Positions 1 to 7,907 of a stretch of DNA of 64,000 bases are shown here, piece by piece (within the stretch, counting starts at the first letter, position 1; each line of letters starts with the position of its first letter). Both the position numbers and the translations under genes were made by a program. This DNA is from Clostridium lundense DSM 17049. Its GTDB lineage: Bacteria; Bacillota; Clostridia; Clostridiales; Clostridiaceae. Below the pieces are notes generated by a model. It worked only from the letters and a program-made list of their open reading frames with translations, was not told the origin of the DNA and did not search any database. The stretch spans positions 178,738 to 242,737 of the forward strand of contig NZ_JHVC01000008.1 in the NCBI RefSeq assembly GCF_000619945.1, given 5' to 3'.

Positions 1-726
1 ACTGTAGCGTCTCATGCCATCTCAAATTTTTCTCTATCTAAGTTTGTAGCTGGAGCAGTGTTTCCTGTAGGATTAATGTTAGTTATTATTTGTGGTGCAG
101 AATTATTCACCGGAAATTGTTTGATGATTACAGGAGTTTTAGATAAAAAACTAAAAACTAATGATATGATAAAAAATTGGATACTTGTTTATTTTTCAAA
201 CTTCTTAGGTGCAATGCTAATTGTTTTATTATTATATTTTAGTGGATCAATAGGATTAAACTCTGGAAAACTTGGAGGAGCTGTTATTAAAACTGCATAC
301 GCCAAATGTACCCTTACTGCATCAAAAGCCTTTTGCAGTGGTATATTATGCAATATAATTGTATGCTTAGCAGTTTGGGGATCCTATGCTGCAAAAGATG
401 TAGTAGGAAAGATATCAATAATTTGGTTTCCAATAATGGCATTTGTTGTTGCTGGTTTTGAACACAGCGTTGCTAATATGTATTTTTTATTTATAGGACT
501 ATTTTCAAAAACTAATTCAATTTTCTCAAAAGCCTCTATGTTATCTTATGAAGAACTCTCAAAAATAAATATGTCAAATATATTACATAATCTAACCTGG
601 GTAACTTTAGGCAATATAGTTGGAGGAGCATTATTTGTTGGCGCAGCTTATTGGATGGTATACAGGAAAAATACAACTAATAATATATCTTATAACAAAA
701 CAGTTGTTAACATAAAAGAGGGCTAG
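1..726 (+). CDS. Formate/nitrite transporter (FNT) family channel, 5' truncated
   Basis: The frame is open from base 1, so the N-terminus lies outside the window; a GTG at 58 is internal. About 241 residues remain, nearly a whole FNT protein (usual length about 260-280). Hydrophobic segments alternate through the protein. The family signatures CGAELFTGN (near the start) and GFEHSVANM are visible; the His of the second is the central pore histidine of FocA/NirC proteins. FNT proteins are pentameric inner-membrane channels for formate, nitrite or hydrosulfide. Substrate cannot be told from this fragment, and no formate or nitrite enzyme gene is visible next to it. Confidence 0.9.
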   Translation, partial: TVASHAISNFSLSKFVAGAVFPVGLMLVIICGAELFTGNCLMITGVLDKKLKTNDMIKNWILVYFSNFLGAMLIVLLLYFSGSIGLNSGKLGGAVIKTAYAKCTLTASKAFCSGILCNIIVCLAVWGSYAAKDVVGKISIIWFPIMAFVVAGFEHSVANMYFLFIGLFSKTNSIFSKASMLSYEELSKINMSNILHNLTWVTLGNIVGGALFVGAAYWMVYRKNTTNNISYNKTVVNIKEG

Positions 727-755
727 TAATTATACTAGTCCTCTTTTATGTTAAC
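706..755 (+). terminator. Long hairpin at the end of the FNT gene
   Basis: Arms 706-727 and 734-755 pair over 22 positions with a single G-U pair and a 6-nt loop. The stop codon of the FNT gene lies inside the left arm. There is no strong T tract after it, so termination is inferred from position and stem strength. Confidence 0.7.
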
Positions 756-877
756 AATTATAATAGGGGCTTTTATCAAGAGTCACTTACATTCGAATTA
801 TTGACATATTTTTTTAAAAATATACATCTACAATAAAAATTATTTTCTATTTGTTAACTAAATTTATATTTCACTTT

Positions 878-1012
878 TTACTCTATTGGTTCTCCCTTAA
901 AGTTTTCATAACTCGGAGGATTCTTTTTACTGCTTTTAGGTCTTCTTTCTTCAGGTCTAACTCCATCATTTTTCCCTGCCTTTTGATGTTTATCTCCTCT
1001 AAATGATTTCAT
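878..1012 (-). CDS. Small basic protein, 44 residues, unknown function
   Basis: Reading the minus strand gives a 44-codon frame starting MKSFRGDKHQKAGKN and ending NFKGEPIE, preceded by an AGGGGAA ribosome binding site 6-7 nt before the ATG. It is rich in Lys, Arg, Glu, Ser and Pro with no hydrophobic stretch, so it is probably soluble and disordered. It resembles in composition the very small charged proteins common in clostridia, but I do not recognise a named family with certainty. It stands alone between the FNT gene and the ABC cluster. Confidence 0.6.
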   Translation of the reverse strand: MKSFRGDKHQKAGKNDGVRPEERRPKSSKKNPPSYENFKGEPIE

Positions 1013-1186
1013 CTAAATTCCCCTGCCTTTATAAAAATAATTTATGATTTATTGCACTAAAGCTATGCTAAAATCATATTATTATTTTTCCATAGACTTA
1101 AATTATTATTCAATGTAAAAAGATTGAAAGTAACTTTTTCAAATTATAAACACTAAATTACATATAGAAAACAATGTGATTTCCCG

Positions 1187-1870
1187 CTAAACATCTAGAC
1201 TCATAATAAACTTATAATGAATATAATATGCTATAAGGATGAATATTATAGAACATGTTAAAGCAATGTTAGGTGCATTTATTTTTACATAAACATCCCC
1301 TATTAATCCACGCCAAAATACAAAAAATGCTATAGTCCACATAACCTTAAATATTAACTTTCCTATTTCACTTGGTATAACCTTAATAAATAAAATTTGC
1401 ACCATAACAATACAAGTATAAAATAAATTGTAAATAATGCTATTTATAAAGTTTACTTTTAAAAAAGAAATAAAATTTCTTTCCATAACAAGTCCTAAAT
1501 ATCCAAATACTTCATAATCTATTAGAGTGAACATTATAATTGTAGATACGGCAACAGAAATACCTATCATTAAATTAACTATTAATACCTTATTTCTAAA
1601 ATACTCCTTTCTAGGATAGCTTAAATTTATAAAACAGCTTAATTCTCTTTTTAATCCTTCTGTATCATAGGATCTAGGTACCAAAATGCACAAAAGCACT
1701 AAAAAACCCCCAATATTCATGCCTTTATATGACTTGCTAATATCGTAAGGCAACCATAAAGATACAATTACTCCTGTTAAAATACTAAATAAAAAAACTG
1801 CTACTAAAAAACCTTCTGAAAAATATCTATTAAATTGAACATTAAGTCTTTTCCTATTTATTAATTTCAT
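1187..1870 (-). CDS. Membrane protein, probable ABC-2-like permease subunit
   Basis: 227 residues with about six hydrophobic segments. It is the last gene of a GntR / permease / ATPase / permease set and likely partners with the ATPase just upstream. A short motif, SYPRKEYFRNK, in a cytoplasmic loop resembles GCTRKKYY in the permease at 2791-3378 and GYRRKEIY in the orphan at 5455-6126, so the three look like paralogues. The start follows an AGGTGGG site. Substrate is unknown; ABC systems with YtrA-type regulators are often induced by cell-wall stress. Confidence 0.75.
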   Translation of the reverse strand: MKLINRKRLNVQFNRYFSEGFLVAVFLFSILTGVIVSLWLPYDISKSYKGMNIGGFLVLLCILVPRSYDTEGLKRELSCFINLSYPRKEYFRNKVLIVNLMIGISVAVSTIIMFTLIDYEVFGYLGLVMERNFISFLKVNFINSIIYNLFYTCIVMVQILFIKVIPSEIGKLIFKVMWTIAFFVFWRGLIGDVYVKINAPNIALTCSIIFILIAYYIHYKFIMSLDV

Positions 1871-1906
1871 TTACATCCCACCTAATCCTTCACTTGAAGC
1901 TAATAA

Positions 1907-2773
1907 TTACTTGATAGTTAAACTTACAAATAATTTCTGAATAGGCATAGTTTCTACTTGAAAATTCAATTCTTCTAACGCTTCTTTTTCTTCATCAGAT
2001 AAGTATTGAAATATTTCAAGGTTTCCTATCTCTCCATGAAATTCTTTGTTTAAAACATTGAATTTTTCTTCAATACCCTGCAGCTTTCCTTTTTCTCCTC
2101 TTATGTAAAAAGCTTTTTCTTTCAAATTATCGACGTCATCGCATAAAAGCAATTTGCCTTTATGTATGATAATTATACTTTCAAAAAGCCTGCTTACCTC
2201 TTCTAAATAGTGAGTAGAAAATATTATACATCTAGGATATCTATCATAGTCTTCTAAAAGTGCCCTGTAAAATATTTCTCTTCCCACTGGGTCAAGTCCT
2301 GAATATGGTTCATCAAACATTGTTAAAGGAGCCCGACTAGCAAGTCCTACTATTATATTTACCATAGACTTCATTCCCTTGGAAAGATCTCCGTAACTTT
2401 TGTCCACATCTAAATTAAATTTTTCTATGAGCTGTTCTTTAAATCCCTCATCCCAATTTGGATAAAATATTTTTGCTATATCAAAGATTTCCTTACAATT
2501 CATATTAGGCATGAAATTATTTCCATCACTTACAAAACAAATTTTTGATAAAATTTTTTCATTTTCAAAAGGATCTTCTCCAAAAACTTCTACTGTTCCT
2601 GAACTTTTTATATAATGACAAGCTATTATCTTTAATAAAGTTGTCTTTCCCGCTCCATTTCTTCCTGCTAAGCCATAGATTTTATTATCTTCTATATCTA
2701 AAGATAAATCATTCAATACTTTTTTATTATTAAATACTTTATATAACTCTTTTATACTTACTGCTAAATCCAT
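1907..2773 (-). CDS. ABC transporter ATP-binding protein
   Basis: 288 residues. Walker A GRNGAGKTT is at about residues 37-45, followed by a degenerate signature (GDLSKGMKS) and Walker B with catalytic Glu (LTMFDEPYSGLD). The layout is that of BcrA/YtrB-type exporters, with a 70-residue C-terminal extension after the nucleotide-binding domain. It lies between two membrane proteins and behind a GntR regulator, so it probably powers that export or efflux system. RBS GGAGG precedes the ATG. Confidence 0.92.
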   Translation of the reverse strand: MDLAVSIKELYKVFNNKKVLNDLSLDIEDNKIYGLAGRNGAGKTTLLKIIACHYIKSSGTVEVFGEDPFENEKILSKICFVSDGNNFMPNMNCKEIFDIAKIFYPNWDEGFKEQLIEKFNLDVDKSYGDLSKGMKSMVNIIVGLASRAPLTMFDEPYSGLDPVGREIFYRALLEDYDRYPRCIIFSTHYLEEVSRLFESIIIIHKGKLLLCDDVDNLKEKAFYIRGEKGKLQGIEEKFNVLNKEFHGEIGNLEIFQYLSDEEKEALEELNFQVETMPIQKLFVSLTIK

Positions 2774-2790
2774 AAATTTTCCTCCAATAA

Positions 2791-3378
2791 TTATATTTCT
2801 GTAGTTTTTAAAGCAACAGTGGCCATAAACATATTAAAACAAGTAGAAGCTAAGCATCCCCAAAAATATGGAACAAACTCTTTTACAATCCACTCCGTAT
2901 TCCAAAACATAATAGGTCCTAATAAAATAAATCTAAGATATAGTACAAAATAAAAAAATAGCACCCCAAATTCTATAGCTACATATTGGCTTATAGATAA
3001 GACTTCAATAAATATTTCTATACTACTAAATAAAATATAGAAAACAAAATAGAATAAAAATATTATAATAATATTTTTACTGCTACTAATTCCTTCTCCA
3101 ATCAAATTCAATATAGTACATACTATAGAAAGAAATAAAGAATTAGTAAGAGAGGTTTTTATTGTATTTATATAATATTTTTTTCTTGTACACCCCAGAG
3201 AAATAAACATTTTAAAATTCTTACTTCCAAATCTATCAAGAACTTTTAAAGTTGCCATAGCCATAATTAATTTGGCACTAAAAAAACCTGTTATTGGCAA
3301 AATAATTGCTGCAACTACTAACCATAAAAAGAAAAATCTATCTCCCCTCAAATACACTTTTAAAACGCTTCTATTCAC
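2791..3378 (-). CDS. Membrane protein, probable ABC permease subunit
   Basis: 195 residues with about six hydrophobic segments. The best start is GTG at 3378, six bases after an AGGGGGG site. An ATG at 3384 would abut the site and is less likely. The reading frame overlaps the end of the GntR gene by 8 bases, indicating translational coupling. The loop motif GCTRKKYY links it to the two other permease-like proteins nearby. Transported substrate unknown. Confidence 0.72.
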   Translation of the reverse strand: MNRSVLKVYLRGDRFFFLWLVVAAIILPITGFFSAKLIMAMATLKVLDRFGSKNFKMFISLGCTRKKYYINTIKTSLTNSLFLSIVCTILNLIGEGISSSKNIIIIFLFYFVFYILFSSIEIFIEVLSISQYVAIEFGVLFFYFVLYLRFILLGPIMFWNTEWIVKEFVPYFWGCLASTCFNMFMATVALKTTEI

Positions 3379-3748
3379 TACCATCCCCCCTATGGTTTTT
3401 AATCATGTCTATAATTTCTTCTTTTGTTATATCAACTTTCTCTCCTTCTTTAATAGTTTTCAAAACAAATTCCTTAAAAAAACTTTTTCTTCTCTTTTCT
3501 TTTATATATTCCTTAGCCCCTGATTTAACAAACATACCTATTCCTCTTTTTTTATACAATATATCTTCCTCTGCTAAAATGTTTATACCTTTTCTGGAGG
3601 TAGCAGGATTAATACCATATACCTCAGAAAATTGATTTGTAGACATGACCTGCTCCTCCTCCTTTAAAAACCCATTTAATATATCATCCTCAATACCTTG
3701 AGCTACTTGTAAATATATAGGCTTAGAGTCATCTAGTATTAATTTCAA
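3371..3748 (-). CDS. GntR-family regulator, YtrA type
   Basis: 125 residues: an N-terminal winged helix (about residues 8-75, starting PIYLQVAQGIEDDIL) and a short C-terminal helical part rather than a large ligand domain. This is the YtrA pattern, which typically represses an adjacent ABC operon. The start is TTG at 3748 with an AGAGGTG site 8 bases upstream. It is the first gene of a four-gene operon and probably binds the palindrome at 3801-3821 above it. Confidence 0.88.
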   Translation of the reverse strand: MKLILDDSKPIYLQVAQGIEDDILNGFLKEEEQVMSTNQFSEVYGINPATSRKGINILAEEDILYKKRGIGMFVKSGAKEYIKEKRRKSFFKEFVLKTIKEGEKVDITKEEIIDMIKNHRGDGSE

Positions 3749-3800
3749 GTTTTTTTCACCTCTTTATGTATCCTTAAAACTTTATACCTCAGGGGTAATA

Positions 3801-3821
3801 GGATGGATATACCATCCATCC
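3801..3821 (-). promoter_or_regulatory. Palindrome above the GntR operon, candidate operator
   Basis: GGATGG-ATATA-CCATCC forms an inverted repeat about 55 bases before the TTG start of the regulator; read on the minus strand it is GGATGGA-7nt-TCCATCC. A weak promoter (TTGTTA, 18 nt, TATATC on the minus strand) would overlap it. It could instead be a weak terminator of the gene ending at 3838, but no T tract follows. Confidence 0.5.
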
Positions 3822-3837
3822 CACAGTTTTAACAAAT

Positions 3838-4542
3838 TTAATATTCTAAAGCTTGTTCTTCTTTCCCTTCTTTTTTGCAAATTGTCATAGCAAAAGCATA
3901 TACATAAAACAATGCACATGTGTTTATAAAATCAACAAATATCTCGCCTATAGGACTAGTTTTCATACTTATAGTTATTACTGAAGCTATACCTAGTATA
4001 ATACATATCATAATGGATAATAATATTATTTCTCCAGAATATTTTTTACCAACTGATATTCCTTTTTTAAAAGCTTCAACTGGACTTGAATTGTTATACA
4101 CCAAATATGCCTCACATGGTGTAAATATCACACTAAGATATATCATTAAAATAAATGCAATTGGCATTATTATATGGAAGAAACCTAGTAGCATTACTCC
4201 TAACATGACACCAGATAGAATTATATTTAATCCTAAATATTTTAAATAAATACCTAAACTTTCTTTAAAACTTTCTATATAATTTATAATTTCACCATTT
4301 ATTAATTTCTTTATAACTACAGTTAAAAATGAGTAAAATAATGAACCTACAAATAAAATAAATAGAATTGATATTAAGTTATTTTCTACCGCTTGCTTAA
4401 AAGTTGAAAATTTTCCTTCAAAAAAACCATATTCAACGAACTTGAAATTAAAGCTAGTATTTTGAAACAGTACATACACCAAAATAAATGGCAGTATCAA
4501 TTTAAATCCTTTCATATACTTATCCCAAACTTCCTTATACAT
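3838..4542 (-). CDS. Integral membrane protein of unknown function
   Basis: 234 residues with about six transmembrane segments, starting MYKEVWDKYMKGFKL after an AGGAGGG site. The order of helices and the cytoplasmic loop after helix 2 recall the glycerophosphodiester-phosphodiesterase-type membrane domain and DUF975-like proteins of clostridia. I cannot assign it. It ends just before the operator region of the GntR operon and is transcribed in the same direction. Confidence 0.65.
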   Translation of the reverse strand: MYKEVWDKYMKGFKLILPFILVYVLFQNTSFNFKFVEYGFFEGKFSTFKQAVENNLISILFILFVGSLFYSFLTVVIKKLINGEIINYIESFKESLGIYLKYLGLNIILSGVMLGVMLLGFFHIIMPIAFILMIYLSVIFTPCEAYLVYNNSSPVEAFKKGISVGKKYSGEIILLSIMICIILGIASVITISMKTSPIGEIFVDFINTCALFYVYAFAMTICKKEGKEEQALEY

Positions 4543-4611
4543 AAAATTTCCCTCCTGAAAATTTTTAATTAAAAACTTACAAAATTAGTAAGTATTGATT
4601 TTTTCAACTTT

Positions 4612-5409
4612 TTAAATACCCTTTGTTGCCAAGTACACTCTTATAAAGTACAAAATAAGTAAATGTGCTGGATAAAAAATATAAAAGAAGTATTTTATAT
4701 CTAATCCCCTTTTTCCGTTATAAAAATAAATTGGAATTAGCGAAAGATACACAATACCAAAACTTGCTGGTACCTCATATAAAAATACAATAACTCCTGA
4801 TAATATTTGTAATATCCTTTTTTCCCTAAATATATAAAAAAGAGCTATGCAGAGTATACCGAAATATTTAAAATCACATTTTATAAACTTGGCTATTGCT
4901 CCAAATACTACTATAGTCCCTACAATAGCAAGTACAGTTGCTACTTTGTTCATTTTTTTATTTTGAATAAATTCAATTAGATACATTACACATATTCCTA
5001 AAAATAATGTAAAAAATACATTGTTTAATCGTGAGACTGGTATAAATACTTTATTACCAAATGCCAAATTGAATGGTATTTCAGAAATCAGTGCAAATAT
5101 AAAAATTCTTAATGCATATTTCTTTTTATTGCTTGTATGAACATATCCTTCAACAAGCAAAAAACAAAATATAGGAAAAGCTATACGACCTATAGCCCTC
5201 ATCATCATAAAAACAATATATAATTTAGAACTATAATCCATGTTCATATTCCCATGATAGGGTATTAACTTATAATATATACCCATTAAAATTAATACTC
5301 CCCCAATGTGATCAATTAACATAGAAATAACCGCCATAATTTTTAATGTACTACCTGACATTCCCCTTTTTCCTGCCAGTTCTCTTTTTTCAGTTACAGA
5401 CATATTCAC
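4612..5409 (-). CDS. TraX family membrane protein
   Basis: 265 residues, multi-pass. The opening GSTLKIMAVISMLIDHIG is the signature start of the TraX family, whose founding member acetylates F-pilin; the chromosomal firmicute members have no known substrate. GTG at 5409 is the best start, 8 bases after GAGGAG; ATG at 5403 is possible. Neighbours are membrane proteins without pilin genes, so a conjugative role is unlikely. Confidence 0.85.
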   Translation of the reverse strand: MNMSVTEKRELAGKRGMSGSTLKIMAVISMLIDHIGGVLILMGIYYKLIPYHGNMNMDYSSKLYIVFMMMRAIGRIAFPIFCFLLVEGYVHTSNKKKYALRIFIFALISEIPFNLAFGNKVFIPVSRLNNVFFTLFLGICVMYLIEFIQNKKMNKVATVLAIVGTIVVFGAIAKFIKCDFKYFGILCIALFYIFREKRILQILSGVIVFLYEVPASFGIVYLSLIPIYFYNGKRGLDIKYFFYIFYPAHLLILYFIRVYLATKGI

Positions 5410-5454
5410 TTTTACCACTCCTCTAAAATAATATATCCAAAATAGAATTTATCC

Positions 5455-6126
5455 CTATTCACTTTTAATATCCTTATTTTTAAAAGCTTTCAATCCATAT
5501 TTATAGGCTAAATATATAATTACTATTGCCATTATAAATAATGGAATTGATAATTTTAAAATAAGAAATTTAAACTTACAAATATTTCTTACTATAATCC
5601 ATAAAACTAAGAAAACTGGAAACAAATACCTAGGATTTTCAAATTCTATCATTCCAAAGCTATTAGCAAGTGCCGATATTGTCATGAAGAAAACAAATGA
5701 TAATAAAAATATACCTATACTAGAAAAAACATTTAATTCAGAAAATATTATTCCTAAAAAAACAACTCCTTCTTTCCCTGAATTTATACTATATTGAAAT
5801 AAAATCACTAGTATAGAAGCTATACTTGAAATTCCTAAAAAAATCTTAAAAATATTATCATAAATTTCTTTTCTCCTATACCCCAAACTAACAAAACAAT
5901 TTAAATCATTACAAATAGACTCAACTATATAACTTATACTGCCAATATAAAAATATAACATTACAAAAAAGAGACCATCATAGCTTTCTGATAATATTAA
6001 ACTTAAAGATAACAATAAAACCTCAAAAATAATGAGAAGAGCAGATAAAACTCTTCGTTGACTAGCAAAAATCAAGCTCAGCATATACTTAAATCTTTGT
6101 ATCTTTAACGTTTGTAGCGAATTCAT
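5455..6126 (-). CDS. Orphan ABC-permease-like membrane protein
   Basis: 223 residues, about six hydrophobic segments, with the loop motif GYRRKEIYDNIF shared with the permeases at 1187 and 2791. No ATPase gene adjoins it, so it may borrow the ATPase at 1907-2773 or be a remnant of a duplicated system. RBS AAGGGGGG precedes the ATG. It has its own near-consensus promoter with an operator palindrome (6144-6193). Confidence 0.68.
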   Translation of the reverse strand: MNSLQTLKIQRFKYMLSLIFASQRRVLSALLIIFEVLLLSLSLILSESYDGLFFVMLYFYIGSISYIVESICNDLNCFVSLGYRRKEIYDNIFKIFLGISSIASILVILFQYSINSGKEGVVFLGIIFSELNVFSSIGIFLLSFVFFMTISALANSFGMIEFENPRYLFPVFLVLWIIVRNICKFKFLILKLSIPLFIMAIVIIYLAYKYGLKAFKNKDIKSE

Positions 6127-6143
6127 ATAATCCCCCCTTAATC

Positions 6144-6167
6144 AGTTAGTTACTTATGCAACTAACT
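6144..6167 (-). promoter_or_regulatory. Operator palindrome on the permease promoter
   Basis: AGTTAGTT and AACTAACT are perfect 8-base inverted repeats separated by 8 bases. The site covers the -10 box and start region of the promoter at 6165-6193, the arrangement of a repressor site. The regulator is not identified. Confidence 0.65.
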
Positions 6168-6193
6168 ATATCACCTCTTCATATATTTGTCAA
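6165..6193 (-). promoter_or_regulatory. Sigma-A promoter of the 5455-6126 gene
   Basis: On the minus strand TTGACA (6188-6193) is followed by a 17-base spacer and TATAGT (6165-6170), a consensus -35 and a near-consensus -10. It is the clearest housekeeping promoter in the window. Confidence 0.75.
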
Positions 6194-6223
6194 TAATGTA
6201 ATCCTATGCATTAAAAAAACAAA

Positions 6224-6250
6224 AACACCAAGATAAATCCTCTTGGTGTT
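6224..6250 (-). terminator. Rho-independent terminator after folT
   Basis: AACACCAAG (6224-6232) pairs with CTTGGTGTT (6242-6250) and is followed on the minus strand by a run of T. It ends the folT transcript 9 bases past the stop codon; T runs on both sides could let it work in both directions. Confidence 0.85.
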
Positions 6251-6259
6251 TTTTATTAT

Positions 6260-6775
6260 TTAAACTGCCATTTTTTCATTATTTTTATTTAAACATGATC
6301 CTACAGCTTTCCATGCTGTATAAATAACAATAACTCTTATTGGTAGTTCTATTAAGTTTTTAATTATTCTAGGTGTAATTATCGCATATACACCCTTTCC
6401 TGTTAACATAGAAAGCCATAATGTATTTAATCCTAAATTTATAAATAGTGTTATACTAATTGCTGCTATTGAAATGTTAACTATACTTTTAGATTTTTTA
6501 TGAAGAAACATTCCATAAATAGCTCCAGATAATGCTGTGCTTACTGTAAATCCTGGAAAATATGCTCCTTTTGGGAATATTAACATTCCAAGAATATCTG
6601 CTGAAGCTCCTGTTATTCCACCTACTAATGGTCCAAAAAGCATCCCTGCTAAAGCTAATGGCAAAAATCCAAAACTTACTCTAACTATAGGCGTTTCTAT
6701 ACCTAAAAATCTAGTAAGTATAACCTGTAATGCAACTAGAAGCCCAATAAAAACAATTTTTTTAGTGTCTCTCAT
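6260..6775 (-). CDS. folT: Folate ECF transporter substrate-binding component FolT
   Basis: 171 residues with about six membrane segments. The opening MRDTKKIVFIGLLVALQVI and the loop FPKGAYFPGFTVSTAL are typical of FolT S-components, which bind folate and work with the shared EcfA/A'/T energizing module (not in this window). The start is ATG at 6775 behind GGGGGG with a 9-base gap. A longer frame from 6916 would translate the riboswitch and should be discarded. The tetrahydrofolate riboswitch upstream confirms the folate assignment. Confidence 0.92.
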   Translation of the reverse strand: MRDTKKIVFIGLLVALQVILTRFLGIETPIVRVSFGFLPLALAGMLFGPLVGGITGASADILGMLIFPKGAYFPGFTVSTALSGAIYGMFLHKKSKSIVNISIAAISITLFINLGLNTLWLSMLTGKGVYAIITPRIIKNLIELPIRVIVIYTAWKAVGSCLNKNNEKMAV

Positions 6776-6778
6776 AGT

Positions 6779-6828
6779 GCCACTCCCCCCTTCTTTTATA
6801 ATAAGTTTTACTAATAGAGAAAAGTGGC
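6779..6828 (-). promoter_or_regulatory. Expression platform: pairing that can mask the folT start region
   Basis: GCCACT (6823-6828, just after the aptamer) is complementary to AGTGGC (6779-6784), which lies between the GGGGGG ribosome binding site and the ATG. The pairing would hide translation initiation, so control is probably translational. No terminator T tract lies between aptamer and gene. Confidence 0.6.
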
Positions 6829-6836
6829 CCCACGAC

Positions 6837-6949
6837 GTTAGTGGAATGCGGTAATTGCATCGCAAAAGTTTCATTATAATAAAACTTTTTTCGTCTAGTG
6901 GCAACTTCCAATCCAACTAGCACTTAACGCGCAACCACCTACTCTAACC
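6837..6949 (-). ncRNA. Tetrahydrofolate (THF) riboswitch, folT leader
   Basis: On the minus strand the closing stem is GTTAG (6945-6949) with CTAAC (6837-6841). Inside it are the conserved blocks GAGTAGGTGG, GCGCGTTAAGTG and, near the 3' side, ATTACCGCATTCC, which match the THF-I riboswitch core. The variable arm around 6870-6900 is a long AT-rich hairpin. THF riboswitches are known to precede folT in Firmicutes. It most likely lowers folT expression when reduced folate is abundant. Confidence 0.88.
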
Positions 6950-7104
6950 AGCAACAACCTCGTATTCATTATATAACAAAATATAGAAAAAAAGCAAGGC
7001 GTTTTTTGACAATTTCCAAAATTGTTATAATTTACAGTTTTATCATTATAAATTATAAAATTATGAGAATATCTCTTATTTTTTTAGTGGATAATTATCT
7101 ACTT

Positions 7105-7345
7105 ACCTTAAAGTCCTTGATTAAAACATATCATTAGTGATAAAATTATTAGATATGGGTCATATCTTAGGTAAAACTTATTATTTAAAATATAGTTAAA
7201 TCTAATATATAAACAGAGTCCTAAGCTTAAGAGGGAGTTTTTTACTCCCTCTAAAACTTAGAAATCGTTATCCAAGGACATAACGGCTCTTTAAGCCCTC
7301 TTTGAAGAATATGAGAATATTAGAGTGGGTAGTTATGGGATAAAT
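7105..7345 (+). ncRNA. Unassigned structured leader upstream of the greA-like gene
   Basis: Directly visible elements: a 13-bp stem in two parts (7221-7225 with 7257-7261 and 7231-7238 with 7244-7251); a hairpin CGTTAT/ATAACG (7266-7271, 7280-7285) whose 8-base loop is complementary over 7 bases to 7113-7119 (GTCCTTG), suggesting a pseudoknot or kissing contact; and a small hairpin GGCT/AGCC (7285-7297). It does not match riboswitch or T-box motifs I know. It could be a cis leader or a separate small RNA. Confidence 0.5.
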
Positions 7346-7374
7346 AAAAATATTATAGGATGGTGAAAGTTATA

Positions 7375-7839
7375 ATGGGAGAAATAATTCTTACTAAATC
7401 AGCTAAAAAGAAAATAGAAGATGAGTTAGAATACTTAAAAACAGTAAAAAGAGTAGAAATAAAAACTGCTTTAAAGCTTGCTCGTGCTCAAGGAGATTTA
7501 AGCGAAAATGCAGATTATAGTGCTGCAAAAGATGATCAATCATTAAATGAAACTAGAATATTAGAATTAGAAGCTCAATTAAAAAATTCTATAGTAGTAG
7601 AAAGTTCTACTGATGAAAATGTCTTTGATTTAAATAAAACTGCAGTAGTAAGATTTTATGATTTAGATGAAGATGAGGAAGTAACATTAGTAAGTTCTGT
7701 AGAATCTGATGTGAAAAATATGAAAATAAGTATAGAATCTCCTTTAGGAAAAGCTCTATATAAATTACATATAGGCAACAAAGTAACTGTAGAATCTCCA
7801 GACGGTGACTACGACGTTGAAGTAATTAAAATATTATAA
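7375..7839 (+). CDS. greA: GreA/GreB-family transcription elongation factor
   Basis: 154 residues. The N-terminal coiled coil carries the diagnostic block ARAQGDLSENADYSAAKDDQ, with the acidic tip residues that reach the RNA polymerase active site and promote cleavage of backtracked RNA. The C-terminal half is the FKBP-like domain ending GDYDVEVIKIL. ATG at 7375 follows GGTG by 9 bases; an in-frame ATG at 7360 sits on the RBS itself. The C-terminal half is more diverged than in housekeeping GreA, so this may be a second copy in the genome. It stands alone, behind the structured leader. Confidence 0.88.
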   Translation: MGEIILTKSAKKKIEDELEYLKTVKRVEIKTALKLARAQGDLSENADYSAAKDDQSLNETRILELEAQLKNSIVVESSTDENVFDLNKTAVVRFYDLDEDEEVTLVSSVESDVKNMKISIESPLGKALYKLHIGNKVTVESPDGDYDVEVIKIL

Positions 7840-7845
7840 TCATTA

Positions 7846-7877
7846 AATAGGACTAGATATTTAAAACTAGTCCTATT
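7846..7877 (+). terminator. Hairpin after the greA-like gene
   Basis: AATAGGACTAG (7846-7856) and CTAGTCCTATT (7867-7877) pair perfectly around a 10-base loop, 7 bases past the stop. The T tract is weak. The hairpin may also serve the convergent gene ending at 7908. Confidence 0.75.
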
Positions 7878-7907
7878 ATTATAAATTCAACGTAATTTAA
7901 AAATACA

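Noticed and set aside
6776..6916. N-terminal extension of folT to 218 residues
   Set aside because: It would translate the THF riboswitch; the ATG at 6775 has its own GGGGGG site and matches the family start.
7105..7345. Known RNA identities (T-box, raiA RNA, 6S RNA) for the greA leader
   Set aside because: None of the conserved sequence blocks of these classes could be found; left as unassigned.
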